Positions 25,364-37,289 of a stretch of 64,000 nucleotides of DNA are shown piece by piece (the first letter of the stretch is position 1; the number at the start of each line of letters is the position of its first letter). This DNA is from Siphonodentalium dalli. Its lineage: Eukaryota > Mollusca > Scaphopoda > Gadilida > Siphonodentaliidae. A program made the position numbers and the translations under genes. The stretch is taken from positions 98,105,319-98,169,318 of the forward strand of contig CP136066.1 in assembly GCA_032622095.1 (NCBI GenBank), given 5' to 3'. A model generated the notes under the pieces. It made no database searches and was not told the origin of the DNA. It saw only the letters and a program-made list of their open reading frames with translations.

Positions 25364-26227
25364 GAGCCAGGCTCCCCACAAATAGAAAATGGTAATAAAT
25401 TGGTGGGCAAATTCTACAAATATTTTGTCTGGAAGCTAATAATCTGAATTTTATGTCAGTGCTGGGACACACTGGGGCAGTGTAGCCGAGTGTGCAAAAT
25501 GTGTTTCCATGGCAACGGAGGGTGTTTTTGGCCGGTATAACACATATGCTTATAATGGTTTATAACTAGAAAGTGTTATGCAGTAACTATATCTTGGCAT
25601 TGATATGGGGTGCTATACCCTTGGCGGGCTTTCTTTTGACACTGGATATTTCACCTCTAGATGTCAAGGTCATATACTTTATAATATACACAGAAGCACG
25701 ATAACTTGGGCAATATCTTATTTTGACCCATTTTGGAAAATGGTCACCAAAGTTTAAAGGTCGAAATCTCATGACGGACTTGCCGGTTGCAATAATAACG
25801 CAGTTCTCCATGTAGCCTATACGCTGTAAATTATTTCTGAGTAAAGAAAACGTATTCAAAACTGATTTATAAACTCAGTGGGTAGAAAATGTACGACCCG
25901 ATAAAAAGCTAATATTTTGGTCAATGACCTTGACCTCTAGAGATGAAATCTCCCGTGCCAAATGAAAGCCCACCAATGGTAGCACCCCATATCAATGGAA
26001 AGATAGATAGACTTATACTGCTTTAAACTTTCTAGTTATTTGTTAACCATTATAGGCATATTTGTTATACCGGCCAAAAAATCCGTTGCCATGGAAACAC
26101 AAATTTTGCATACTAAGCTACACTGCCCCAGTGTGCCCCAGCACCGAAATAAACTGCAGATTATAAGCTTCAGAAAAATGTTGATAGAATTTGCCAACCA
26201 AAATGGTACCATTTTCGGTCCTGGCTC
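25364..26227. mobile_element. 864-bp foldback element
   Basis: GAGCCAGG (25364) and CCTGGCTC (26220) are the outermost matching words. Inward pairs include CACACTGGGGCAGTGTAG with CTACACTGCCCCAGTGTG, TTTCCATGGCAACGG with CCGTTGCCATGGAAA, and TTGATATGGGGTGCTA with GCACCCCATATCAA. Arms are about 300 bp, with a loop of about 200 bp near 25700-25910. No coding content. Confidence 0.75.
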
Positions 26228-26822
26228 ATATATTGCATGAATCCGGTACATTTTTCCTCCACTAGGTATTTTGTAACAGTGTTACAAGTGTTACAAATGT
26301 TACAATTGTTCCGTTAGAGTATAATCCATAAGACAAAATACAAACCTGGATGCGAAACTCAAGGTTGACTCGTTCAGGAGTATATAGTTCACTTGTGAAT
26401 TGTTTAAATAAAAGCTGTTTGGTAATCATATATCTCAACAATACCTGCACATTAATGAATAGGAATCTAATTTACAACTTTAATAGAGACCTTTTATTAA
26501 AATGTGTTGACTAATAAAACACATATTTATTCATTCACTCCTTTCAAAATAACTAAATATATATAGAAATCCTGTATTCTATACTTGTATTACCACAAAA
26601 AAAAAAAAACAACAACACTATACTCCAAATGAATTCATTCCATGCAATGTTCATTTTAGTCCATTCAGTTTTGAAAGAACTAACTCACGGCGGAAGGTAC
26701 GTTTCCCCACACATCACGATTGTACGTTCCTATATATATATGTGTCCACGTTTTTATAAAAAATAAACCTAATACTATATAGTATACATACTACCAAAAC
26801 CCCCAAGTCCATCACCACAACC
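26228..26822. other. spacer with a GTTACA array
   Basis: GTGTTACAAGTGTTACAAAT and neighbours at 26270-26308 form a 9-10-bp tandem array. No gene in the rest. Confidence 0.4.
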
Positions 26823-26900
26823 ATGCAGCACTATACTGTTACTATTGGCGTTATAATACTACTATATTTAAGTGTTGCTTGTGATTGCGCTAACCCATGA
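26823..26900 (+). CDS. possible signal-peptide exon, very short
   Basis: An ATG at 26823 opens 25 codons whose product has a short polar start, a hydrophobic core (VTIGVIILLYLSVA) and a Cys-containing end before TGA at 26898-26900, as in a secretory signal peptide. A GTGATT inside (after GCTT) could serve as a donor, which would make this a first coding exon. No downstream exon is recognised, and chance cannot be excluded. It lies 28 bp from the 3' end of the opposing fibrinogen-domain pseudogene. Confidence 0.3.
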   Translation: MQHYTVTIGVIILLYLSVACDCANP

Positions 26901-26927
26901 CCACCAATGTTATCTTCCACCAATGGT

Positions 26928-27581
26928 TCACAACCTCCTCAACATCATTGTCGTGTGCATCATTGAGTTTTTATACCCGAAGCCCTTTTCCCAGAACATA
27001 TGTCTTTCCATCCATCCCCACTATTTGTTGTGTTCTTGTACTCTCCATTTAGATTGCTAGTGGCACATCCGGGGATATTCAGTTTGTACCACCAACCGCC
27101 ATGGCACCTGGTAGGGCATGGGTCAGCTGAACCTTGAGTTTTGTCGAAAGTGCTAAATGGCAACCCATCGTGGTAATTCATTGAGTCTCCAGAAGAAGTG
27201 GGGCTGCTGTACCCGCTAACTCGAAGAATGAAGTTGTTTGATTCGTCATCGATGCTAAAATAAGAGTATCTAACATTGGCATCTGTTCCGTTAGCTGTTT
27301 TCAGTTTGACGTACAATTCGGTAGCATTGGGCGTGATTAGTTCAAATATCGACAGCAAGCCAAGCCAGTAATTGCCATCTGTTTTGACGCAACCAAATCC
27401 GCTGACGTAATCGACCCATCCACGGTAGAAATTGACGGTTTGATCTCGACGCTGTTGCATTACGGTCCAGCCGCGCCATCAGCGGTCATGTCACAGACCA
27501 CGTTCATTTCGATTGACCCGTCTGGGCTGATCGAGTACAAGCCGTCTGTGGAGAATCCGGATTCCAGCAGAGATTTGCAAT
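26928..27581 (-). pseudogene. fibrinogen-related (FReD) domain, frameshifted
   Basis: FReD proteins are secreted lectin-like recognition molecules in invertebrate immunity. Read from 27581 down, a pyrimidine-rich TTTTGTGTCTTCTCAG acceptor precedes a domain start (DCKSLLESGFSTDGLY, then CDMTADG). After GATGGC one base is missing relative to the expected G-G-W, so the frame shifts near 27473; the next frame carries MQQRRDQTVNFYRGW, YVSGFGC and WLGL, then GDSMNYHDGLPFSTFD, GGWWYK and CATSNLNGEY. Near 26990-27018 a second disruption (a GGATGGATGG duplication region) shifts the expected tail FWEKGFGYKNS to another frame, which ends in TTMMLRR and TGA at 26930-26928. The summed length, about 218 codons, is the normal domain size. 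The usual calcium-site acidic run is replaced (DKTQGSADPC). No upstream exon is recognised. It is a pseudogene unless the indels are assembly errors. Confidence 0.85.
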
Positions 27582-28095
27582 CTGAGAAGACACAAAACAC
27601 GTTCATGTGTATTTTGGAAAGAACATTCCAGAACTCCCCAGTTAAGACTGATCAATGGGGGTATATATATTTCTTAGAATAGAGTACCGGTATTTTCTAA
27701 CACATTGTGTGTGGATGTGTATTTGAGAGAATGCTATCTATGCACTGGTGGATTTTTGGAGGAGGTCTTCTTTGAATATTTAAAAATATTATGATATAAC
27801 GCATTTCTCTCGTTCTCCTGTAAGGTATACAACAATCTTCGAAGCAGTTTTAATCTTGGCAGTTAAAATCGTCATTCACAAACACCGACAGGAAGACAAC
27901 GCGGTCCACGTGAGTAGGATATCCCGACATTCATATTGCGGATCATAGTGATGTTATATATATGGGATCTAATATGGTTACGAGACTATGTTCCGTGATA
28001 CAATCGGATCAGTGTCCCGTATAGATATCGACGGGACTATATATGTTCCATGATACCTTACTCGTATTTAAATTCCCGCAGTACTATTTTTCACT
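27582..28095. other. upstream of the FReD pseudogene, nothing recognised
   Basis: Apart from the acceptor tract at 27582-27597 no exon or repeat is seen. Confidence 0.3.
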
Positions 28096-28650
28096 CAGTT
28101 TTGAATTCGCGCACTTTAAAGGCACGTGAGGCCTTAGTTGTCGAAAATATTCATATTTGCTCCAATCACCGTAAACATTAAAACATTAAAACGCATACAA
28201 TTTCGTTCATATATACCATGACCATGGCGTAAACAGCATGTTATCATAAAGATTTACTATATTTTACCTAAGCAAGAGCCTGATTGTGTTACAGAAGACA
28301 GCACAATGCTGCTGGCTAATCACACACAAATGGCATAAACGCTCTTTGGTCGTTCCATATCAGGAATTCACCAACAAAGAACGCTCTTTATGTTTACCAT
28401 CATAATATAAACAAACACCAGAAAAGTTACTTTTTATGGTTTTGTTTACATAACAATGGTCAAAGATATGACAATAACATACTGTTTATGCGATATTTCT
28501 TATTTGTATACGGACAAAGTCTGTCTACATTTTGTTGTTCTTTCTGTTTGTGGCGGTTTTTGACGGGTGGAAATATTTTCACAGGATACCCACCGCCAAG
28601 GCCAACCGTACCTTTAAATTCGCGCACCTATCTGCGCGAATTCAAATCTG
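28096..28650. mobile_element. 555-bp foldback element
   Basis: CAGTTTTGAATTCGCGCA at 28096 is mirrored by TGCGCGAATTCAAATCTG ending at 28650, with a 20-bp local insertion in the right arm. Inner pairs include GGCGTAAACAGCATGTTAT with ATAACATACTGTTTATGC. No target duplication is evident. Confidence 0.6.
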
Positions 28651-29920
28651 ACAAATATATTTTCGTAAAAGTCTTGGATCTCTTGACAGTTTCAGTTCTT
28701 AGTCGTTTCTAACATTTATATATTAAACACGATCACAGTGTATTTACATCGTGTAAAACATAACTATACATCATCAATTTGTTGCGATGATGGATGTTTA
28801 TTTGCTCCAAATAATGACTCTGATATTGAAATAGTTACGGACTGGAAATCAATGCAATGAACTCGAAAACAGAATACCATAACCGCGAAGGCAATTGACT
28901 TCAGAAAAATCAACACATGGTTGCGGGTTGTGATGACATTGCTAACCCAGACTGTATGGTCACGATGTCACTCCAGTGTGGTGAATGGTGAAGGTGGGGA
29001 GCGTGCTTTCATGCACATGCGATCTAGAATATGTGCATTTTGTGTGCCGTATAGATATCGACATTTTCAACAATGTGCACGGGAAACAGCACATGTCAGT
29101 GCCGGTATACCAGCGATGACCATTAGGCTTTACTGGCAGACAGCATGATGCCGGCATAAACATTTTATTGAATGCACATCTATACTATATATTTTGAGAC
29201 TTCCGTATATATGTGTGTGTGTACTTTATAGAATCGAAACCGGCTGGCTCGATTGAGTTCAAACTTCCCATCTAAGGGTAAAAACCCACGAACACCGTAG
29301 TTGTCGCGTTTTGGAGAAGCTCTGAGCACCCTTTATCAACTCCCAAATCACCACAAATGCACGGCGGGGGTTAATCAAGTGATAATTTAATGAGCGTTTG
29401 TTTTTTGACGCATCGCTATAAAGAGCGTCTGTTTACCATTCAACGTTATTAGCATATGCAGATAGATATATACGGGAACATTGAGTGGTTTCCTATGCGG
29501 GGAGATTTATTGGATGCCATAGTACTCTTACAACATCATTGTTATAGTATGTATGACACTTAGGTCAGGGCTTGGGGGGGGGGAGGGGTAGTTATAGGCA
29601 TAATGCTTCTCAGAAATCCCGGTTACAAACCAACACTCACAATTTCGTATTTACGCAAACGTATACGGGAACAAGTGCTTTCCCAATTTTAGAACGCAAC
29701 ACATGATACCAAACACAATTACGTCGCGTTGGTGATGGCGTTCACGACGGGATTAATTGACTGTCCGCTCTTTGCGAGGATGGGGTTCACGACGGGATTA
29801 ACTTTGCGGGGACTATTGACCATCTCGTAAGGGTGGACAACCTCTGTCAGGGGCTGCTCAATGGCCACGGGCAGGTTAAAAAAAATCATACCTCTTCTGG
29901 GTCTGGGCGTGTATAGACAT
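28651..29920. other. non-coding, nothing recognised
   Basis: A TTCACGACGGGATTAA word is directly repeated at about 29740 and 29787; a G-run lies at 29574. No gene seen. Confidence 0.3.
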
Positions 29921-29973
29921 GAGCGTGTTGTGTTCCTAAGAACGCGGAGCGTGTTGTGTTCCTAAGAACGCGG
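29921..29973. repeat. 26-27-bp tandem duplication
   Basis: AGCGTGTTGTGTTCCTAAGA plus ACGCGG occurs twice head to tail. Confidence 0.85.
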
Positions 29974-30501
29974 ATCGGGTAAGTTTTTCCGCCCTAGGTG
30001 AGCTCAAACTTCGTATATAAGTGTAAAAACACACGGGGATCGTCGACGTCGCATTGTGTGAAACATTCTTATGTCTGTCGTTCCTAGGAACGGGGGAATT
30101 TTTCATCGGGTCAGTCTTAACCTTCAAACGGGTTCCCACAAATTATATATTGTGACCCCGACATGATCAATTCAAGGTCAAATCGGGTAAAATATTGAAA
30201 AACCCAATATTAACTCATTGAAAAACACAAACAAAACATAAAACATTGTCATGTTTCTGACCAAGCACGCCAGTGGCGGGCTAACCTGCTATAATTTATA
30301 TAATGTAATATCCACTCAATACCGAAATACATGTTTTATGCACTACATATGGATAACGATCATAACGTCTGATGGCACACCATTAATCGTATACAGTTGG
30401 CCAATATTGGCTGCCAGCACGATACAATTGTCATTATGTTGCCATTATAGGTTGCCGGGACCGACTGACTATTAGCATGCATGCACTGCCGGCAATTACC
30501 A
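29974..30501. other. non-coding, nothing recognised
   Basis: No feature seen. Confidence 0.3.
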
Positions 30502-30505
30502 TTAA

Positions 30506-30985
30506 AAGTACTCAATCCGATAAAACTCCTCTCAATTACTATTTCAATGGCTTCGGGGGTCAAAAATATTTGATTCGAGTCGAGGAAGTCACCCATCAAA
30601 GCTCAGATTTGTTAGATATCGATTTTAGAAATCTATTATTTTTCATTATCGGGAATACTTTCTGGCCCAGAACACAGTCAAAATTGCGTTATTATTACCA
30701 CTTGATTTTAGAGTTATCCATCCTTGTCTGTTTGAATAGTGTTTTGATGTACACATCTCGAGCAGGTTACGGAATTTACGGCAATTATTAGTACTCATCT
30801 CGAGCAAATAACAATTTTCAAAAATCAATATCTAATAACTCTGAGCTTTGTTTGATGGGTTCCTCGACTCGAATCAAATATTTTTTACCCCCAAAGCCAA
30901 AGAAATAGTAATATAGGACCCTCTGATAGGATTGTTGTTGTTTGAATCTGTTGAGATGGGGACCCTCTGTTCGGATTGAGTACCT
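30506..30985 (+). mobile_element. TTAA-flanked foldback MITE, full copy A (480 bp)
   Basis: TTAA flanks both ends (30502-30505, 30986-30989). The ends AAGTACTCAATCCGATA and TCGGATTGAGTACCT are inverted copies, and the similarity continues inward for about 130 bp (GGCTTCGGGGGTCAAAAAT and TGATTCGAGTCGAGGAA with their inverted forms). TTAA duplication is typical of piggyBac-type transposition; no transposase is present, so it is non-autonomous. Confidence 0.85.
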
Positions 30986-31224
30986 TTAATGTAAGATGGG
31001 CTATAATGTAAGGTATGTTTGTTAACCAGATGCTGCTGCGATACTCCGTTATGTTGAGAGGGGTCTTTTTTGTTCGTTATAATGTTTCTTGTTTAAATTC
31101 TTCATTCATGGTATTAGATTTAAGTGCTCATATTTTGCTACAAGTAATAGATGGTCGAGGGCACTCGAAAACGCGAGATGGTCATGCAAGGGCACTCGAA
31201 AAAAAGGGGAACTGAATTTTTTAA

Positions 31225-31690
31225 GGTACTCAATCCGATCAGACGGTCCCTATATCATCAAGTTACAACAACAATAACAAAAACAACATTTCTTCAAAAT
31301 ACGCTTTATTTATCAGAAACGATTAATTACAACAAAATAATGCTAACCATGCACTGTCAACTATGGTATAAAATTTCCCAAAACGTGTTATTTAACAGCA
31401 TGTTGTTCAACGAAATATGGCCGTATTATCACTTGAGTATCACGAAATTTGGCCGCATTATACCCACTTGATTTCAGAGTTATCCATCTTCATCCGCAAT
31501 TTTATCAGAGACCGTCGGTTTGACGACTTTTTTCCAGGCCACAAATAAGTACACATCTCGAGAAATAACTAATTGAAAAAATCGATATCTGATCACTCTG
31601 ATCATTGATGTCCTCGACTCGAATGAATTATTTTTACATCCGAAGCCAATGAAATAGTAATTTGGGTGCGTTAGTTCAGAATATGGATCT
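31225..31690 (+). mobile_element. TTAA foldback MITE, diverged copy D
   Basis: TTAAGGTACTCAATCCGATC at 31221 and GATCTTTAA at the right end flank a relative of the 30506 element. Inner blocks GACGGTCCCTATA, CATGTTGTTCAACGAAAT and CTCGACTCGAATGAATT are shared more closely with the 21542 copy. Confidence 0.7.
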
Positions 31691-31739
31691 TTAATTCACA
31701 GATTCTACAACCTGAGAATACAATCTTACAATCCATCTA

Positions 31740-32660
31740 TTAGTCGGATTCCTTATGTCGAAAAAAATGGTCGCGCATTTTCGGAATGTTAAAAGCGATA
31801 TGAGAACGGTTTCTCTACCACCAGTGTGTCATTTTTCAGAATATTTTAGTGGAAACAGGTTTGTGTGAGGCTTTTGTTTGTCTACCTATTTTTCTCGTCC
31901 ACCTGGTAATAAAAAACATGCTATTACGCATAGCAAGTTCGGTAAGTGGCTTTCTTTGTTCCTGCATGGAAATCGAAAAACGGGGAGAGATCTTGCCACA
32001 AATTGCATAATTACATATCTTAATGTGGAATTTTATGATAAGATCATCAGATGAATTGTATTTATGACTGCATTTTCAATTTTCTTTCCCAAATATTAAG
32101 GTATTGTATATTCTTAAAATCAGCTACATCACAGATAGACGAACGTGAACAATCTACAAGGATATCTTGATCATATTTCACAAACAAAACTCCGATACAT
32201 CGAATTTTGGTAAAGATATCGCAGTAAAGATAACCCTACCCCCACCCTCGCTGATTTCACGACAAGTCGGATTCCTTTGGTCGAAAAAAACGGTCGCTCA
32301 ATTTCGGAATGTCAAACACGACAGAGTCTACCTGTGTCCAGTTGAAATTTTATTGGAAAAAAGTTTTTTTTGGACTGTTTTAAGAATTTAAAGAGCGTAA
32401 TTTACTTATTGTACAAATATTAATCCCCATTTACTAACCTTCTGGTGGACTGTGCGAGTTGAAATTAACAAAACTATCAAATATTGCGGTCTACCTGTTT
32501 CCAGCCTGATATTTTAGTGGAAACAAATGTTTGGACGGTTTTAAGAATTTAAAGAGCGTTTCCTGGTTGTATAAAAATATTAACTAACACGATTAGCCTT
32601 ATATAAATCATGAATTGTGCGAGTTGAAATTATGCACATATATCAAGTATGACTCTGAAA
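31740..32660. repeat. diverged direct repeats
   Basis: GTCGGATTCCTTATGTCGAA (31743) recurs as GTCGGATTCCTTTGGTCGAA (32266). Then two units about 163 bp apart share TCTACCTGT.TCCAG, ATTTTA.TGGAAA, TTTTAAGAATTTAAAGAGCG and TGTGCGAGTTGAAATTA (about 32328 and 32491). Confidence 0.6.
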
Positions 32661-32714
32661 TGTATTTTTGAGAATATTGGTGTCGTCAGATAAGTCTCCG
32701 TGGGTACAGTACTA

Positions 32715-35431
32715 CAGTTGCGATCAAAATTTAACGTTGAACCCTATAGAGAGTTTGACAATTTACTCAAATGTTCACAGTAGTGGAACTTAATGGCTAT
32801 CATACATGCATGGCTCTTACATGTAATCTAATGTAACTATGTGTGATTTTACAAAATTATCTTGCAATATAGTCAGGCCACCAGATACAGTAATTGATCA
32901 AAAAATGTGGTTCACATCAATCATATACATCACAATCACGTGCTTCAGTAATAATGTCCACTATTCTACAAATGTAATGTTTATCAAGACTAAAGTTTCA
33001 GGATGTCGTTTTAAATTGATTGATGGTGTTTTTTCATCAATTGACAAACTTAATGTTTATTGCCAGGATGAAGTACCGCATAATACGGAGTTGTGTGGTA
33101 ACAAATCTGAAAGTCGTATTTATGTAAGTGTCAGTCACTGTTTGTTAAAATTGTTCGGTCATGTAGAATTTTTTTAATATTTTCATGCCAAGCTATGGTG
33201 CTTATGGATCATTCCGTTTTAGTATTAAATTTGGAGAAACCCGACCAACATATATGTAACAACTCATCTATGCCAATGATATGTTTAGCCTTACATGTGA
33301 ATATGGTTTATTGTTTCAATTTTTAAACAATGTTATCAAGTCCATATGTATTGCTAAACATTGCTGGGCATAGATTATTTGTTGTTCTATCAATCCTGGT
33401 CGGGTTTATCCAAATTGGGAGTTGAAATTATGCTGATCTGATGATAAAGAAGACACTTTCTCAGTCCACTTAATACATCCCCCTGGATACAAGTTTAACA
33501 TACTAAATTAACATCTTAGTCAACATAACAAATCACTCCCTCAAATCTTTTGCCACAAGAATAAAAATAAATTGTCAGTATAAATAGGCAAGACATCTCT
33601 GGACACTTTCTAAGAGAGAATTGATTTGCAAGAAGACATATATGTGCATTATGTGCTTGGTCTTATATATAAAGATGCAAGTGACAAAACTTAAAAAGAC
33701 TTGCATATGAATGGGATAGAATAATAATGACACATACGCGTGTTGCCAATTTCACCATGTCTACTACAAAATTAAAAGTCATACATTCTATATTTATGTG
33801 CATGTGTGAGAACTGTGGGTCCTAACAAAAGCAATGACTTTGTTGTATTATTATATAGTGATAAAGTTTACTATAATTCTCTCATTTTGCGACACGTATA
33901 CGTGCCTTTACTACATGGACGGACACTTGTCGATATTGTGGATTGTAGAGCATTGTTTATATTGTGAGGAGAGGGTTCAATATATCTTAGGCTGACATGA
34001 TAATGGTGCGACAAGATCGCGAAGAGACAGGAAGTCGTGCATAGTGGTTTCGTGAATACAACTTATTGATACTAGCAAAGTTGAAGAACATAGTTGAGGG
34101 GACCCTTCCATCATCATTCATAATGTACCATGAATCCATCGGTTGTGAACAAACCATCGACTTATAGCTTAATGGATCGTTCTATTCTTGGGCTTTGGTG
34201 GCGATCAGCTGTAGTCGGGTGATATTGGTTACGTTCAAATGGTGACACATATATGAAACTGTACAAATTTGTGCCCCATGGGCCATTGATCATTATAAGA
34301 TCGAGAAACTTAACCTAGGTAACTACCGGGAATTGACTGGAAATTGCAATTATAGCGTCGTAATTCAACGCCAGTGTTTGCATTTCCAACGCAGTTAATA
34401 CCCAAATGTGAAATTTGAGATATACCTGACCACCAGAGTTATCCAAATGTCTTATTTAAGGTTAGCAACGGTTGCTAATCAAGTACCACAATGGTGTACT
34501 AATCATTCATTGGTAGGCAGTGTCTAATCACAAGGTTTGGTTATGTTCTCAAATTGGGCACATGTATGTCTAAAACTGTGCAGGCATGTTCTGCATAGGC
34601 CACTGATCATTATAAGATCGGGAGACTTTGCCACACGATAGCTCCTTAGTAACGGTTACTAAGCACATACTCGGAATTTGCAGGAAAATGCAATTATAGT
34701 TGATATCTATTTTACTCATTAAGCTCTACTTTAGTGGAAATCTGAATTTACTTGATATGTCACAGCTATACATGAAGTGTGAAGATTAATTGTGGTTAGA
34801 ATATTGATGGTGAATGTTGGGTTTCAGTAGCTGTATACTGAAGTTCGCCAAATGTAACCGGCGTGGGAAGTGTGAAAGCCAAGCCTATACTGCTATTGTA
34901 AAGATCTCAGCTGCACCGAAATATATATTTGTCAGTAGCACAAATCCTGCGAAAACACAGAATCTCCCAGTGTATGTGGGATAGACTCCGATGACAACGA
35001 TGGGGTTAATGACTATGAACAACTAACATCGACATCTATACCTGTGTATTTGTGACACTACACAATAGTTATGAGCAACGATGTGGCTTCAAAAACTAGG
35101 CAGTGGACAATACGACAGACAAGTATCAAATAAAACAATAATTTAATATGTAATCACATCGTGAAACTTCAGTCTTGTTGGGAATATTTTCGTTTGCTTC
35201 CACAAAATGCATATTATCGAAATTACAAAACCACTCGACACTTACTTTTGTCAATTACTGTATCTCGAGGCATAACTATATCATATATTGCATCTATTAA
35301 ATCGCGTGTAGTTAGAGTGTTAATCTTCATATATAGTTGCACAAGATCGCCAATAAGTGATATTACAATCAACGATTGAGCATAACACGAAATTCTCCAT
35401 AGGGTTCAGTGTTAAATTTTGATCGCAACTG
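32715..35431. mobile_element. Tc1/mariner-like element without visible transposase (2.7 kb)
   Basis: CAGTTGCGATCAAAATTTAA at 32715 has an exact inverted counterpart ending at 35431, and the match continues with GAACCCTAT.GAGA. TA lies directly outside both ends (32713-32714, 35432-35433), as Tc1/mariner insertions require; the CAGTTG start is also typical of that superfamily. The interior shows no frame with recognisable transposase features. A direct repeat, CTGATCATTATAAGATCG or close, occurs at about 34287 and 34602. Two independent MITE ends 2.7 kb apart remain possible. Confidence 0.6.
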
Positions 35432-35604
35432 TAGCCAGCAAGAATCGTCAGATCACATCCAATCTTTTTAGAACTACGTCTGTGTTCATACTTAGTATTT
35501 TTTAGGAATATCATCATACGCAAAATGGCGCCATTTTTATCCAGAATACTAGAATCTCCCACGAGTTTGATAAATTCGATTCACAACGAGTCGTATTTTC
35601 AAGC

Positions 35605-35826
35605 ACGGCGTTGGCTGAGACGTTTCACAACCGTTTACGACATTATTGCGCGCTCTGCCTTGCAACAAAACATATAGTCCACTAAATTGCTTCTTTGTTT
35701 GTGTGCCTATTTTCGTTAGTGCAACGAAGCTGGACAATAATTGAACCTTAATGATCAAAGCACTCATGTGTGCAATGTCTGGCATTTGTGTTAAGCGCGG
35801 CTTTTCTAAATAGTATTAATCCGCGT
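35605..35826 (-). repeat. dispersed repeat, copy B
   Basis: Inverted and diverged counterpart of 24760-24985, sharing GTTGGCTGAGACG, GCGCGCTCTG, TTTCGTTAGTG and AATAGTATTAATCCGC in mirrored order. Confidence 0.65.
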
Positions 35827-37140
35827 GGTAATTTACTTGGCGCAATGACAAGTATCCAGGGATGCACGCGGCGATTACTCACTAGTGAGAGATAAGAATA
35901 TATCTAATGGATTGTGCAATTTATTGTATGGGCATTGTGTGATTTATATTTATTAATTCATGATTCTAACACATCTGTATTTCGGATATTTGTTTCCAAC
36001 GAAGTAACCAAATTTCGATACACTCAATTATAGAACAATTAAAACAGCATCATACAATACTCAAATTAATTAACAGAAATAGTATTCTACCATTATAAAT
36101 TCGGAAACAAGCATGCACTCCTGCAACGTATGTACCAGCAATAGTTCATGCTATGAAATAGTGATCGGAAAACGGGGGGACGTTTGTCGGATATTCATGT
36201 ATCCACCACGTTGTCCACACCAATCTATGTTATATACCCATGTCAGCATTTAATATGAACCACAAGTACACGCATGTTACCACACCGTTATGCGTATATA
36301 TAGCTAGCGTTGGTGACCGGAATATAAATAAATATGCGCGGATATAAAGTCAACTATTAAGCATGGAGCCAAGCGGTCAACTGAAGACTGGAACAAAATT
36401 GTCCTTCGATCATTTAATTCCTATCTCAATCTTGCGAATCTATATTATGAGTTCGTCTTTGGTCCGATAATTCTAAAGTTTCGGTCCATTGCAGATGGGT
36501 GTCGTTCGACGTGTTGTGATGTAGCAAAAGTGAACAACTATAATCGATATTGTCGGTCGCAAACCAACCACGGAACTATTCATCTAATACAACTTTAAAA
36601 AGAGGACATACAGCGAGTCCCCATTGTATAACGGAATTTACAAAAATACTCCCCATCTAGACAACAACCAACAGTCTTGACTTTTGAAAACTTTCAGTTT
36701 GATGTTGGTATTTTATATTATGTAATAATTTGTTCAAAAGGAACGGCTTTTAAAAGTTATATATTTAGGTTTTAAGTCTGAGTCGGTGAGCTCGTGGTCT
36801 GTTTGCATTGTGAATCTCTGGTTTCTCACAGGCCTTGATGTTTGACATGAATGACCTAATTTATACACGAAATTTCTATAGGACCCACTCTGTCGATGAA
36901 CCCTTGTGTGTGTCTGGAGTGTAATATATCATCACACCACGATATAAGGCCTATGTTAATATTACTTGATGGGAATACGCATCTATGAAGTAATTTTTTT
37001 GGATTAAAAAGACACAGATATATCCTAGATTATGCGTGTGTTTTAGCTGTGGTTCGTTAATTATGCTATCGTATGGTCATATTATTTGTTCATATATATT
37101 TATATATATGAATTTACATGGAAGATAATAATTATATAGA
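35827..37140. other. non-coding, one half-copy of a MITE
   Basis: GCGAGTCCCCATTGTATAAC and GGAATTTACAAAA at about 36614-36645 match one arm of the palindrome at 37141-37289. Otherwise nothing recognised. Confidence 0.4.
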
Positions 37141-37289
37141 AGATCTACGACGAGTCCCCAGTTTATAGCGGAATTTACAAAACGAGTCCTTTAAATTAGG
37201 TCTGGACCGAGCCTTTGGTGAGATCCAGTCGTAATTTACTGGATGAGTTTTGTAAATTTCGTTATAAACTGGGGACGAGTAGTAGATTA
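37141..37289. mobile_element. 149-bp palindromic MITE
   Basis: ACGAGTCCCCAGTTTATAGC and GGAATTTACAAAACGAGTCC are mirrored in the right half (GTTTTGTAAATTTCGTTATA, then ACTGGGGACGAGT). No coding content. Confidence 0.7.

Noticed and set aside
30360-30599. Open frame at the TTAA MITE with a copy at 38660-38848
   Set aside because: The shared protein segment is just the MITE arm translated; there is no conserved frame across the other copies.
32839-33177. 112-codon open frame inside the Tc1/mariner-like element, a transposase candidate
   Set aside because: It shows no helix-turn-helix or D-D-E/D spacing that I can recognise and is far too short.
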